NCBI GenBank assembly: GCA_949358305.1
Contig: OX442314.1
Location: forward strand, 61,389,369 to 61,453,368
Length of the DNA stretch: 64,000 nt
DNA from: Strigamia acuminata
Taxonomy: Eukaryota; Arthropoda; Chilopoda; Geophilomorpha; Linotaeniidae
Reading direction: 5' to 3'
Shown: positions 12,301-24,218 of the stretch, piece by piece
Layout: each line of letters begins with the position of its first letter
Position numbering within the stretch: the stretch's first letter is position 1
Position numbers and translations under genes: made by a program
The notes under the pieces: model-generated
Databases searched by the model: none
What the model saw: only the letters and a program-made list of their open reading frames with translations
What the model was told of the DNA's origin: nothing

Positions 12301-15300
12301 GTCTTTTCTTGGTCTTTTCTTGGTCTTTTCGTGGTCTATTCGTGGTCTATTCGTGGTCTATTCGTGGTCTATTCGTGGTCTATTCGTGGTCTATTCGTGG
12401 TCTATTCGTGGTCTATTCGTGGTCTATTCGCGGTCTATTCGCGGTCTTTTCTTGGTCTTTTCTTGGTCTTTTCTTGGTCTTTTCTTGGTCTTTTCTTGGT
12501 CTTTTCTTGGTCTGTTCTTGGTCTGTTCTTGGTCTGTTCTTGGTCTGTTCTTGGTCTGTTCTTGGTCTGTTCTTGGTCTATTCTTGGTCTATTCTTGGTC
12601 TATTCTTGGTCTATTCTTGGTCTATTCTTGGTCTATTCTTGGTCTTTTCTTGGTTTTTTCTTGGTCTTTTCTTGGTCTTTTCTTGGTCTTTTCTTGGTCT
12701 TTTCGTGGTCTATTCGTGGTCTATTCGTGGTCTATTCGTGGTCTATTCGTGGTCTATTCGTGGTCTATTCGTGGTCTATTCGTGGTCTATTCGTGGTCTA
12801 TTCGCGGTCTATTCGCGGTCTATTAGCGATCTTTTCTTGGTCTTTTCTTGGTCTTTTCTTGGTCTTTTCTTGGTCTTTTCTTGGTCTTTTCTTGGTCTTT
12901 TCGTGGTCTATTCGTGGTCTATTCGTGGTCTATTCGTGGTCTATTCGTGGTCTATTCGTGGTCTATTCGTGGTCTATTCGTGGTCTATTCGTGGTCTATT
13001 CGCGGTCTATTCGCGGTCTTTTCTTGGTCTTTTCTTGGTCTTTTCTTGGTCTTTTCTTGGTCTGTTCTTGGTCTGTTCTTGGTCTGTTTTTGGTCTGTTC
13101 TTGGTCTGTTCTTGGTCTGTTCTTGGTCTGTTCTTGGTCTGTTCTTGGTCTGTTCTTGGTCTGTTCTTGGTCTGTTCTTGGTCTGTTCTTGGTCTGTTCG
13201 TGGTCTGTTCGTGGTCTTTTCGTGGTCTTTTCGTGGTCTCGTGGTCTATTCGTGGTCTATTCGTGGTCTATTCGTGGTCTATTCGTGGTCTATTCGTGGT
13301 CTATTCGTGGTCTATTCGTGGTCTATTCGTGGTCTATTCGTGGTCTATTCGTGGTCTATTCGTGGTCTATTCGTGGTCTATTCGTGGTCTATTCGTGGTC
13401 TATTCGTGGTCTATTCGTGTTCTTTTCTTGGTCTTTTCTTGGTCTTTTCTTGGTCTTTTTTGGTCTTTTTTGGTCTTTTGGGCTCTGAGGGCTCTGAGTG
13501 CTCTGAGGGCTCTGAAGGCTCTGAAGGTTCTGAGGGCTCAGAGGGTCTTTTTTGTTCTTTTTTGGTTTTTTTTGATCTTTTTTTTGATATTCTTGGTCTT
13601 TTCTTGGTCTTTTCTTGGTCTATTCTTGGTCTATTCTTGGTCTATTCTTGGTCTATTCTTGGTCTTTTCTTGGTCTTTAATTGGTCTTTTTTGGTCTTTT
13701 TTGGTCTTTTTTGGTCTTTTAAGCTCTGAGGGCTCTGAGTGCTCTGAGGGCTCTGTTCTTGGTCTGTTCTTGGTCTGTTGTTGGTCTGTTCTTGGTCTGT
13801 TCTTGGTCTATCGTGGTCTTTTCGTGGTCTTTTCTTGGTCTATTCTTGGTCTTTTCTTGGTCTATTCTTGGTCTATTCTTGGTCTATTCTTGGTCTATTT
13901 TTGGCTATTCTTGGTCTTTTCTTGGTCTTTTCTTGGTCTTTTCTTGGTCTTTTCTTGGTCTATTCTTGGTCTTTTCTTGGTCTATTCTTGGTCTATTCTT
14001 AGTCTATTCTTGGTCTATTCTTGGTCTATTCTTGGTCTATTCGTGGTCTATTCGTGGTCTATTCGCGGTCTATTCGCGGTCTATTCGCAGTCTATTCGCG
14101 GTCTTTTCTTGGTCTGTTCTTGGTTTGTTCTTGGTCTGTTCTTGGTCTGTTCTTGGTCTGTTCTTGGTCTGTTGTTGGTCTGTTCTTGGTCTGTTCTTGG
14201 TCTATCGTGGTCTTTTCGTGGTCTTTTCTTGGTCTATTCTTGGTCTTTTCTTGGTCTATTCTTGGTCTATTCTTGGTCTATTCTTGGTCTATTTTTGGCT
14301 ATTCTTGGTCTTTTCTTGGTCTTTTCTTGGTCTTTTCTTGGTCTTTTCTTGGTCTATTCTTGGTCTTTTCTTGGTCTATTCTTGGTCTATTCTTGGTCTA
14401 TTCTTGGTCTATTCGTGGTCTATTCGTGGTCTATTCGCGGTCTATTAGCGGTCTTTTCTTGGTCTTTTCTTGGTCTTTTCTTGGTCTTTTCTTGGTCTTT
14501 TCTTGGTCTTTTCTTGGTCTTTTCGTGGTCTATTCGTGGTCTATTCGTGGTCTATTCGTGGTCTATTCGTGGTCTATTCGTGGTCTATTCGTGGTCTATT
14601 CGTGGTCTATTCTTGGTCTATTGTTGGTCTATTCTTAGTCTTTAATTGGTCTTTTTTGGTCTTTTTTGGTCTTTTTTAATCTTTTTTAGTTTTTTTTGGT
14701 CTTTTTTTGGCTATTCTTGGTCTTTTCTTGGTCTTTTCTTGGTCTTTTCTTGGTCTTTTCTTGGTCTATTCTTGGTCTTTTCTTGGTCTATTCTTGGTCA
14801 ATTCTTGGTCTATTCTTGGTCTATTTTTGGCTATTCTTGGTCTTTTCTTGGTCTTTTCTTGGTCTTTTCTTGGTCTTTTCTTGGTCTTTTCTTGGTCTTT
14901 TCTTGGTCTATTCTTGGTCTATTCTTGGTCTATTCTTGGTGGTATTCTTGGTCTATTCTTGGTCTTTTTTTGGCTATTCTTGGTCTTTTCTTGGTCTTTT
15001 CTTGGTCTATTCTTGGTCTTTTCTTGGTCTATTCTTGGACTTTTCTTGGTCTATTCTTGGTCTTTTCTTGGTCTTTTCTTGGTCTTTTCTTGGTCTTTTC
15101 GTGGTCTTTTCGTGGTCTTTTCGTGGTCTTTTCGTGGTCTATTCGCGGTCTATTCGTGGTCTATTCGTGGTCTATTCGTGGTCTATTCGTGGTCTATTCT
15201 TGGTCTATTCTTGGTCTATTCGTGGTCTATTCATGGTCTATTTGTGGTCTATTCATGGTCTATTCGTGGTCTATTCGTGGTCTATTCGTGGTCTATTCGT

Positions 15301-17040
15301 GGTCTATTCGTGGTCTATTCGTGGTCTATTCGTGGTCTTTTCTTGGTCTTTTCTTGGTCTTTTCTTGGTCTTTTTTGGTCTTTTTTGGTCTTTTGGGCTC
15401 TGAGGGCTCTGAGTGCTCTGAGGGCTCTGAAGGCTCTGAAGGTTCTGAGGGCTCAGAGGGTCTTTTTTTTTCTTTTTTGGTTTTTTTTGGTCTTTTTTTG
15501 GCTATTCTTGGTCTTTTCTTGGTCTTTTCTTGGTCTTTTCTTGGTCTGTTCTTGGTCTATTCTTGGTCTATTCTTGGTCTATTCTTGGTCTATTCTTGTT
15601 CTTTAATTGGTCTTTTTTGATCTTTTTTGGTCTTTTTAAATCTTTTTTAGTTTTTTTTGGTTTTTTTTTTGCTATTCTTGGTTTTTTCTTGGTTTTTTCT
15701 TGGTCTTTTCTTGGTCTTTTCTTGGTCTATTCTTGGTCTTTTCTTGGTCTATTCTTGGTCTATTCTTAGTCTATTCTTGGTCTATTCTTGGTCTATTCTT
15801 GGTCTTTTCTTGGTCTTTAATTGGTCTTTTTTGGTCTTTTTTGGTCTTTTTTGGTCTTTTAAGGTCTGAGGGCTCTGAGTGCTCTGAGGGCTCTGAGGGC
15901 TCTGAAGGTTCTGAGGGCTCAGAGGGTCTTTTTTGTTCTTTTTTGGTTTTTTTTGGTCTTTTTTTGGCTATTCTTAGTCTTTTCTTGGTCTTTTTCTTGG
16001 TCTATTCTTGGTCTATTCTTGGTCTATTCTTGTTCTTTAATTGGTCTTTTTTGATCTTTTTTGGTCTTTTTTAATCTTTTTTAGTTTTTTTTGGTTTTTT
16101 TTTGGCTATTCTTGGTTTTTTCTTGGTCTTTTCTTGGTTTTTTCTTGGTCTTTTCTTGGTCTATTCTTGGTCTTTTCTTGGTCTATTCTTGGTCTATTCT
16201 TGGTCTATTCTTGGTCTATTCTTAGTCTATTCTTGGTCTATTCTTGGTCTATTCTTGGTCTTTTCTTGGTCTTTAATTGGTCTTTTTTTGGTCTTTTTTG
16301 GTCTTTTTTGGTCTTTTGGGCTCTGAGGGCTCTGAGTGCTCTGAGGGCTCTGAGGGCTCTGAAGGTTCTGAGGGCTCAGAGGGTCTTTTTTGTTCTTTTT
16401 TGGTTTTTTTTGGTCTTTTTTTGGCTATTCTTGGTCTTTTCTTGGTCTTTTTCTTGGTCTATTCTTGGTCTATTCTTGGTCTATTCTTGGTCTATTCTTG
16501 GTCTATTCTTGGTCTATTGTTGGTCTATTCTTGGTCTTTAATTGGTTTTTTTTGGTCTTTTTTGGTCTTTTTTAATCTTTTTTAGTTTTTTTTGGTCTTT
16601 TTTTGGCTATTCTTGGTCTTTTCTTAGTCTTTTCTTGGTCTATTCTTGGTCTTTTCTTGGTCTATTCTTGGTCTATTCTTGGTCTATTTTTGGTCTTTAA
16701 TTGGTCTTTTTTGGTAATTTTTGGTATTTCTTGATCTTTTTTTTTCTTTTTTGGTCTTTTTTGGTCTATTCTTGGTCTATTCTTGGTCTATTCTTGATCT
16801 ATTCTTGGTCTATTCTTGGTCTATTCTTGGTCTATTCTTGGTCTATTCTTGGTCTATTCTTGGTCTATTCTTGGTCTATTCTTGGTCTATTCTTGGTCTA
16901 TTCTTGGTCTATTCTTGGTCTTTTCTTGGTCTTTTCTTGGTTTTTTCTTGGTCTTTAATTGGTCTTTTTTGGTCTTTTTTTTGTCTTTTTTTGTCTTTTT
17001 AGGTCTTTTTTGGTCTTTTTTGGCCGCAACATCTTGAAGA

Positions 17041-17867
17041 TGTTACTCACGGGCTACTAACCCGGCGTGTTACCTGTGCATTAGGCCTTTACCGACTTTT
17101 AACGTGCGGAAGGACCGATCGCAGAAAGACAGGAACCTGCGAGGGCTATTTACAACAGCCATCCTGCAGCGGACTGAGGCCAGTTAGCTGAGGGACCTAC
17201 TTTCATTTAGCAAGGTCGTACTGTATACGACCGTTATATTAAGCCACCGTACGAAATCTAACTGTCCCGTAGAACAGCAAGCTAACGTTACGGGACCATT
17301 TCATGCGAGCGCATGTCTATTACCGGGTTGGTCTTTCCGAAAAGGCCCTACAACAACAATAACAATAGTAATGAATACCAATTGTGGAGAGCTGAGGTGG
17401 CCTGATGTGTCGATAGAGAAAGTGAAATCAAACGATAACAATTCAACTACAGACAATATACGTGTTCAGTTATCAAGCCAGGGGGTGAGAAGTTGAGAAA
17501 CTGGAGCTTATATAGTTCTGTAGAACGATTAGATTGGCAACAGCCAATCCGTGTGCGAATCGGTGGATTTGTGGGTCACTAGTCCGGACCTAATATAATA
17601 CTATGTCCAGATGGGCCCAGTTGGGGTCCAGAAGGGTCCGATTGGTTCCCTTCGACAGGTAAGTAAAGTGTATATTGATTTGATAGAATCAACATTGTCA
17701 AGTAAATAATACTTAGTTTATATCGAATAAAATAGTTATATTTTATTCACCGTGTCTAAATAATTATTTATCACGCTTTTAGTTTTTATCGAGTTTGAAT
17801 TACGCGCGTTTGGTAAAAAGCGCCATCTATTGTGAACATTGATAAATACGGATTTATAATCATCACA
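17041..17867 (-). mobile_element. Solo-LTR-like segment inside the satellite (minus orientation)
   Basis: A sharp break in the satellite holds about 830 bp of unrelated DNA. Read on the minus strand it begins TGTGATGATT and ends GAGTAACA, and an ATAGATGGCGC motif lies about 40 nt inside its start. Both gypsy LTRs in this window have the same motif near their own starts. It is rich in short inverted repeats, e.g. GATTGGC-loop AACA-GCCAATC at 17532-17549 and CATGCG/CGCATG at 17302-17315. The 17 bases at 17024-17040 fit neither the satellite nor this segment. No target-site duplication is evident, so the boundaries, and the LTR interpretation itself, are inferred. No ORF of note. Confidence 0.5.
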
Positions 17868-20800
17868 TATTCTTGGTCTATTCTTGGTCTTTTCTTGGTC
17901 TTTAATTGGTCTTTTTTGGTCTTTTTTGGTCTTTTTTGGTCTTTTGGACTCTGAGGGCTCTGAGTGCTCTGAGGGCTCTGAGGGCTCTGAAGGTTCTGAG
18001 GGCTCAGAGGGTCTTTTTTGTTCTTTTTTGGTTTTTTTTGGTTTTTTTTTGGCTATTCTTGGTCTTTTCTTGGTCTGTTCTTGGTCTGTTCTTGGTCTGT
18101 TCTTGGTCTGTTCTTGGTCTGTTCTTGGTCTGTTCTTGGTCTGTTCTTGGTCTGTTCTTGGTCTGTTCGTGGTCTGTTCGTGGTCTGTTCGTGGTCTTTT
18201 CGTGGTCTTTTCGTGGTCTTTTCGTGGTCTATTCGTGGTCTATTCTTGGTCTATTCTTGGTCTTTTCTTGGTCTTTTCTTGGTCTTTAATTGGTCTTTTT
18301 TGGTCTTTTTTTGTCTTTTTTTTGTCTTTTTTGGTCTTTTTTGGTCTTTTTTAATCTTTTTTGGTCTTTTTTTAGTCTTTTTTTTAGCCTTTCTTGGTCT
18401 TTTTTGGTTTTTTTGGTCTTTTATGGTCTTTTGGGCTGTGAGGGCTTTGAGGAGTCTGAGGGCTCTGAAGGCTCTGACGGCTCAGAGGGTCTTTAATTGG
18501 TCTTTTTTGATCTTTTTTGGTCTTTTTGGTCTTTTTTGGTCTTTTTTGGTCTTTTTTAGTCTTTTGGGCTCTGAGGGCTCTGAGGGTCTATTCTTGGTCT
18601 ATTCTTGGTCTATTCTTGGTCTATTCTTGGTCTATTCTTGGTCTTTTCTTGGTCTTTTCTTGGTCTTTAATTGGTCTTTTTTGGTCTTTTTTTGTCTTTT
18701 TTTTGGTCTTTTTTGGTCTTTTTTGGTCTTTTTTGGTCTTTTTTGGTCTTTTTTTAGTCTTTTTTTAGCCTTTTTTGGTCTTTTTTGGTTTTTTTGGTCT
18801 TTTATGGTCTTTTGGGCTCTGAGGGCTTTGAGGAGTCTGAGGGCTCTGAAGGCTCTGACGGCTCAGAGGGTCTTTAATTTGTCTTTTTTGATCTTTTTTG
18901 GTCTTTTTGGTCTTTTTTGGTCTTTTTTGGTCTTTTTTAGTCTTTTGGGCTCTGAGGGCTCTGAGGGCTCTGAGGGCTCTGAGGGCTCTGAAGGCTCTGA
19001 CGGCTCAGAGTGTCTTTTTTAGTCTTTTTTGGTTTTTTTTTTATCTTTTTTGATCTTTTTTAGTCTTTTTTGGTATTTTTTGGTATTTTTTGATCTTTTT
19101 TGGTCTTTTTTGGTCTTTTTTTGGCTATTTTTGGTCTTTTCTTGGTCTTTTCTTGGTCTTTTCTTGGTCTTTTCTTGGTCTATTCTTGGTCTTTTCTTAG
19201 TCTATTCTTGGTCTATTCTTGGTCTATTCTTGGTCTTTTCTTGGTCTTTTCTTGGTCTTTTCTTGGTCTTTTCTTGGTCTATTCTTGGTCTTTTCTTGGT
19301 CTATTCTTGGTCTTTTCTTGGTTTTTTCTTGGTCTTTTCTTGGTCTTTTCTTGGTCTTTTCTTGGTCTTTTCGTGGTCTATTCGTGGTCTATTCGTGGTC
19401 TATTCGTGGTCTATTCGTGGTCTATTCGTGGTCTATTCGTGGTCTATTCGTGGTCTATTCGCGGTCTATTCGCGGTCTATTCGCGGTCTTTTCTTGGTCT
19501 TTTCTTGGTCTTTTCTTGGTCTTTTCTTGGTCTTTTCTTGGTCTTTAATTGGTCTTTTTTGGTCTTTTTTTGTCTTTTTTTTTGTCTTTTTTGGTCTTTT
19601 TTGGTCTTTTTTGGTCTTTTTTAGTCTTTTGGGCTCTGAGGGCTCTGAGGGTCTATTCTTGGTCTATTCTTGGTCTATTCTTGGTCTATTCTTGGTCTAT
19701 TCTTGGTCTTTTCTTGGTCTTTAATTGGTCTTTTTTGGTCTTTTTTTGTCTTTTTTTGTCTTTTTTGGTCTTTTTTGGTCTTTTTTGGTCTTTTTTGGTC
19801 TTTTTTTAGTCTTTTTTTAGCCTTTTTTGGTCTTTTTTGGTTTTTTTGGTCTTTTATGGTCTTTTGGGCTCTGAGGGCTTTGAGGAGTCTGAGGGCTCTG
19901 AAGGCTCTGACGGCTCAGAGGGTCTTTAATTTGTCTTTTTTGATCTTTTTTGGTCTTTTTGGTCTTTTTTGGTCTTTTTTGGTCTTTTTTAGTCTTTTGG
20001 GCTCTGAGGGCTCTGAGGGCTCTGAGGGCTCTGAGGGCTCTGAAGGCTCTGACGGCTCAGAGTGTCTTTTTTTTACTTTTTTGGTTTTTTTTTTATCTTT
20101 TTTGATCTTTTTTAGTCTTTTTTGGTATTTTTTGGTATTTTTTGATCTTTTTTGGTCTTTTTTGGTCTTTTTTTGGCTATTTTTGGTCTTTTCTTGGTCT
20201 TTTCTTGGTCTTTTCTTGGTCTTTTTTGGTTTTTTTGGTCTTTTATGGTCTTTTGGGCTCTGAGGGCTTTGAGGAGTCTGAGGGCTCTGAAGGCTCTGAC
20301 GGCTCAGAGGGTCTTTAATTTGTCTTTTTTGATCTTTTTTGGTCTTTTTGGTCTTTTTTGGTCTTTTTTGGTCTTTTTTAGTCTTTTGGGCTCTGAGGGC
20401 TCTGAGGGCTCTGAGGGCTCTGAGGGCTCTGAAGGCTCTGACGGCTCAGAGTGTCTTTTTTTTACTTTTTTGGTTTTTTTTTTATCTTTTTTGATCTTTT
20501 TTAGTCTTTTTTGGTATTTTTTGGTATTTTTTGATCTTTTTTGGTCTTTTTTGGTCTTTTTTTGGCTATTTTTGGTCTTTTCTTGGTCTTTTCTTGGTCT
20601 TTTCTTGGTCTTTTCTTGGTCTATTCTTGGTCTTTTCTTGGTCTATTCTTGGTCTATTCTTGGTCTATTCTTGGTCTTTTCTTGGTCTTTTCTTGGTCTT
20701 TTCTTGGTCTTTTCTTGGTCTATTCTTGGTCTTTTCTTGGTCTATTCTTGGTCTTTTCTTGGTTTTTTCTTGGTCTTTTCTTGGTCTTTTCTTGGTCTTT

Positions 20801-22524
20801 TCTTGGTCTTTTCGTGGTCTATTCGTGGTCTATTCGTGGTCTATTCGTGGTCTATTCGTGGTCTATTCGTGGTCTATTCGTGGTCTATTCGCGGTCTATT
20901 CGCGGTCTATTCGCGGTCTTTTCTTGGTCTTTTCTTGGTCTTTTCTTGGTCTTTTCTTGGTCTTTTCTTGGTCTTTTCTTGGTCTTTTCGTGGTCTTTTC
21001 GTGGTCTATTCGTGGTCTATTCGTGGTCTATTCGTGGTCTATTCGTGGTCTATTCGTGGTCTATTCGTGGTCTTTTCTTGGTCTATTCTTGGTCTTTTCT
21101 TGGTCTATTCTTGGTCAATTCTTGGTCTATTCTTGGTCTATTTTTGGCTATTCTTGGTCTTTTCTTGGTCTTTTCTTGGTCTTTTCTTGGTCTTTTCTTG
21201 GTCTATTCTTGGTCTATTCTTGGTCTATTCTTGGTCTATTCTTGGTGGTATTCTTGGTCTATTCGTGGTCTTTTCTTGGTCTATTCTTGGTCTATTCTTG
21301 GTCTTTTCTTGGTCTTTTCTTGGTCTATTCTTGGTCTATTCTTGGTCTATTCTTGGTCTATTCTTGGTCTATTCTTGGTCTATTCTTGGTCTATTCTTGT
21401 TCTTTAATTGGTCTTTTTTGATCTTTTTTGGTCTTTTTTAATCTTTTTTAGTTTTTTTTGGTTTTTTTTTGGCTATTCTTGGTTTTTTCTTGGTTTTTTC
21501 TTGGTCTTTTCTTGGTCTTTTCTTGGTCTATTCTTGGTCTATTCTTGGTCTTTTCTTGGTCTATTCTTGGTCTATTCTTAGTCTATTCTTGGTCTATTCT
21601 TGGTCTATTCTTGGTCTTTTCTTGGTCTTTAATTGGTCTTTTTTGGTCTTTTTTGGTCTTTTTTGGTCTTTTAAGCTCTGAGGGCTCTGAGTGCTCTGAG
21701 GGCTCTGAGGGCTCTGAAGGTTCTGAGGGCTCAGAGTGTCTTTTCTTGGTCTTTTCTTGGTCTTTTCTTGGTCTTTTCTTGGTCTATTCTTGGTCTATTC
21801 TTGGTCTATTCTTGGTCTATTCTTGGTCTATTCTTGGTCTATTCTTGGTCTTTTCTTGGTCTATTCTTAGTCTATTCTTGGTCTATTTTTGGTCTTTAAT
21901 TGGTCTTTTTTGGTCTTTTTTGGTCTTTTTTAATCTTTTTTAGTTTTTTTTGGTCTTTTTTTTGGCTATTTTTGGTCTTTTCTTGGTCTTTTCTTGGTCT
22001 TTTCTTGGTCTTTTCTTGGTCTATTCTTGATCTTTTCTTGGTCTATTCTTGGTCAATTCTTGGTCTATTCTTGGTCTATTTTTGGCTATTCTTGGTCTTT
22101 TCTTGGTCTTTTCTTGGTCTTTTCTTGGTCTTTTCTTGGTCTATTTTTGGTCTATTCTTGGTCTATTCTTGGTGGTATTCTTGGTCTATTCAAGGTCTTT
22201 TCTTGGTCTATTCTTGGTCTATTCTTGGTCTTTTCTTGGTCTTTTCTTGGTCTTTTCTTGGTCTTTTCTTGGTCTATTCTTGGTCTATTCTTGGTCTATT
22301 CTTGGTCTATTCTTGGTCTATTCTTGGTCTATTCTTGTTCTTTAATTGGTCTTTTTTGATCTTTTTTGGTCTTTTTTAATCTTTTTTATTTTTTTTTGGT
22401 TTTTTTTTGGCTATTCTTGGTTTTTTCTTGGTTTTTTCTTGGTCTTTTCTTGGTCTTTTCTTGGTCTATTCTTGGTCTATTCTTGGTCTTTTCTTGGTCT
22501 ATTCTTGGTCTATTCTTAGTCTAT
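17868..22524 (+). repeat. 11-bp satellite array, second block
   Basis: The same 11/10/9-bp satellite resumes. Between 18400 and 20460 the 9-bp modules are unusually dense and come in pairs: a GAGGAGTC-type block, then GTCTTTAATTTGTC, then a plain GGGCTCTGA block. One such pair is repeated about 390 bp apart (19865 and 20257). The right end stops after ...GTCTAT at the gypsy LTR. No gene seen. Confidence 0.95.
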
Positions 22525-23107
22525 TGCTACGCGTACAGGCCGTCCCGATCAACAGACGACCCGTAGCGCGTAATTCGGCTATAATTCGGATTAAAGTTGC
22601 TAAATTTCGTCCATAGATGGCGTTGGCAATCGATTACACAATTGCCTCGTCACTGGACTTATCAATTAGTTTAAGGGGGTAACAGGAGCTTTCCTGTTAA
22701 GTAAATCCGCCCAAGTTCGACAGTTCTCTTCCAGCTCTCACTTGAGAGTGAACTCAAATCCCTCCTATCCAATGTCAGCCTGTTCTTGGCTGGCTGCGGA
22801 AATTGTTATCAATTTAATCACCATTTAATGATTTCAGGTTACATCTCAATTCAAAGTGTTTTGTAGAGTTTATATAATTTATTTGGATTATTGTATGATT
22901 TATGTTTTGATAATTGTATCATTTGAGTTTAAGTTATCTGCCAATGTAAACAGTGTAAACCCATCCATTTGAAAGAGTAATCAAACAGCTTTGCTGTCTG
23001 GTTAAATAAAAACCATTTGGAATTTAAACCTAAAATAATGACTCTTTATTTCCTATCATATCCCAGTTGTGTGGGTAGCCTCAAGTGGGCCTAAATCCCA
23101 CATAACA
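22525..23107 (+). repeat. 5' LTR of outer gypsy element
   Basis: This 583-bp direct repeat, TGCTACG...CATAACA, is matched at 43631-44213 with one visible difference (22555 region, A versus G). Promoter-like TATATAA lies at 22871-22877 and a polyadenylation signal AATAAA at 23005-23010. ATAGATGGCG is at 22613-22622. Small hairpins are present: AACAGGA-GCTT-TCCTGTT at 22681-22698 and ACAGC-TTT-GCTGT at 22985-22997. Confidence 0.7.
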
Positions 23108-23110
23108 AAG

Positions 23111-23125
23111 TGGTGGAGATTGCGG
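23111..23125 (+). other. Putative primer-binding site of outer gypsy
   Basis: TGGTGGAGATTGCGG begins three bases after the CA end of the LTR. Its first ten bases are complementary to the 3' end expected for an insect tRNA-Ala (ATCTCCACCA). The match breaks after that, so the tRNA assignment is tentative. Confidence 0.5.
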
Positions 23126-24203
23126 TTTCCCCAAACACTGCCCCAAAATTAAAATAGAAAAACCCAAATTTGAGAATTTAATAAAAAATAGTCAAAATTT
23201 GTGAAAATTCATTAAAAATTTGCAAAATTAGGTTAAGAAATCAAAATTTAGAGTTGAAAAACTCAAAAATTGGCAAAATTAGAGTTAAAATTAGTAAAAA
23301 TTAGCTTTGAAATTGTTTAAAAATCTTATAAAATTTAGAAAGATCCCAACCTAATTTGAATATGCATGACTCACTGCAAGAAATGATGGGAAAGATAAGA
23401 GTGACTCATTGTTAATAGAGTCAATTAGAGTTAATGAAGTTAAAAGTAGAAAAGCTAAATAAAGCAATTGAATATTTAATTGGATGACTTTACAGTTGGT
23501 GTTGTTTGATTTAATAATTGAATGAAATTTGAATTTGTGAATTGTTTATGATGAAATTGTTTATTTGATAAATAATTTATTTATGGTGTTTTTGATAAAA
23601 TTGAGAATTAATAGAGAGAAATTACCTGAATTTGCTAATGAATAGTTTTGAATTTCAGAATATTTTGTAAATTGTTCATTGATAAAGTGTTTTGATGGAA
23701 TTGAATATTAATAAGATATATTGTTCAGATTTATTAGTGAATTTGTTTCTTTTTCAGGGGATTGTGTAAAGTGTTACTAATAAAGAGTTTTCTTGAATAT
23801 TTACTAATGAAAATTTTGACAATTTTGAAAAATAACCGTGAAAATTTGATTGTTTTGATATTTTGAATTATATAAAGATAATGACTATGAAAATTGAATT
23901 GTTTTGAAGTGTATTGTTTAATAATTGATTGTTTTTCAGGATACTCTGTTGAATGTTTACTGATAATTATTGAGTGTTTTTATAAATGACCGTGAAAATT
24001 GAATTGTTTAATAATTGAATTTATTTCAGAAAGTGAAAGTGTTTGTTTTGTGAAAAGTGTGTATTAATAAAAAGGAATTGCTTCGACCCAAAGGATTGTG
24101 TCTTCTCTACATTTAATAAATCATTGCGGACTCTAAACGTTACGCGTTTTCAAAATACGTAACAGATTACTTGCTCTCAGGTGTCAAGAAAGAAGAGGAA
24201 TAG
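23126..24203 (+). other. Long AT-rich leader of outer gypsy with diverged ~92-bp repeats
   Basis: About 1.1 kb of very AT-rich noncoding sequence. It contains four related segments, each starting with a splice-acceptor-like (T)TTCAG (CAG at 23656, 23755, 23937 and 24027) followed by a TGTxAAxTGTT..TGATAA-like stretch. Spacings are 99, 182 and 90 bp, as if one copy had decayed. A further CAG follows TTGCTCT at about 24180. There is no ORF. Confidence 0.6.
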
Positions 24204-24218
24204 GAAGAAGAAACGGTA

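Larger units (their letters stand above)
1..17023 (+). repeat. 11-bp TTCTTGGTCTA satellite array, left block
   Basis: Nearly every base falls into tandem units of about 11 bp with consensus TTCTTGGTCTA on this strand. Base 4 is T or G and base 11 is A, T or G; a TTCGCGG form occurs in runs of two or three. Variants lie in runs rather than mixed at random. The unit has no stop codon in any forward frame, and 11 is not a multiple of 3, so every frame reads the same 11-residue cycle rich in L, V, F, S and W. This produces meaningless open frames, the longest 1,451 codons. Stretches of 10-bp TCTTTTTTGG and 9-bp GGGCTCTGA units are interleaved. The array runs off the left edge. I see no gene in it. 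Confidence 0.97.
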
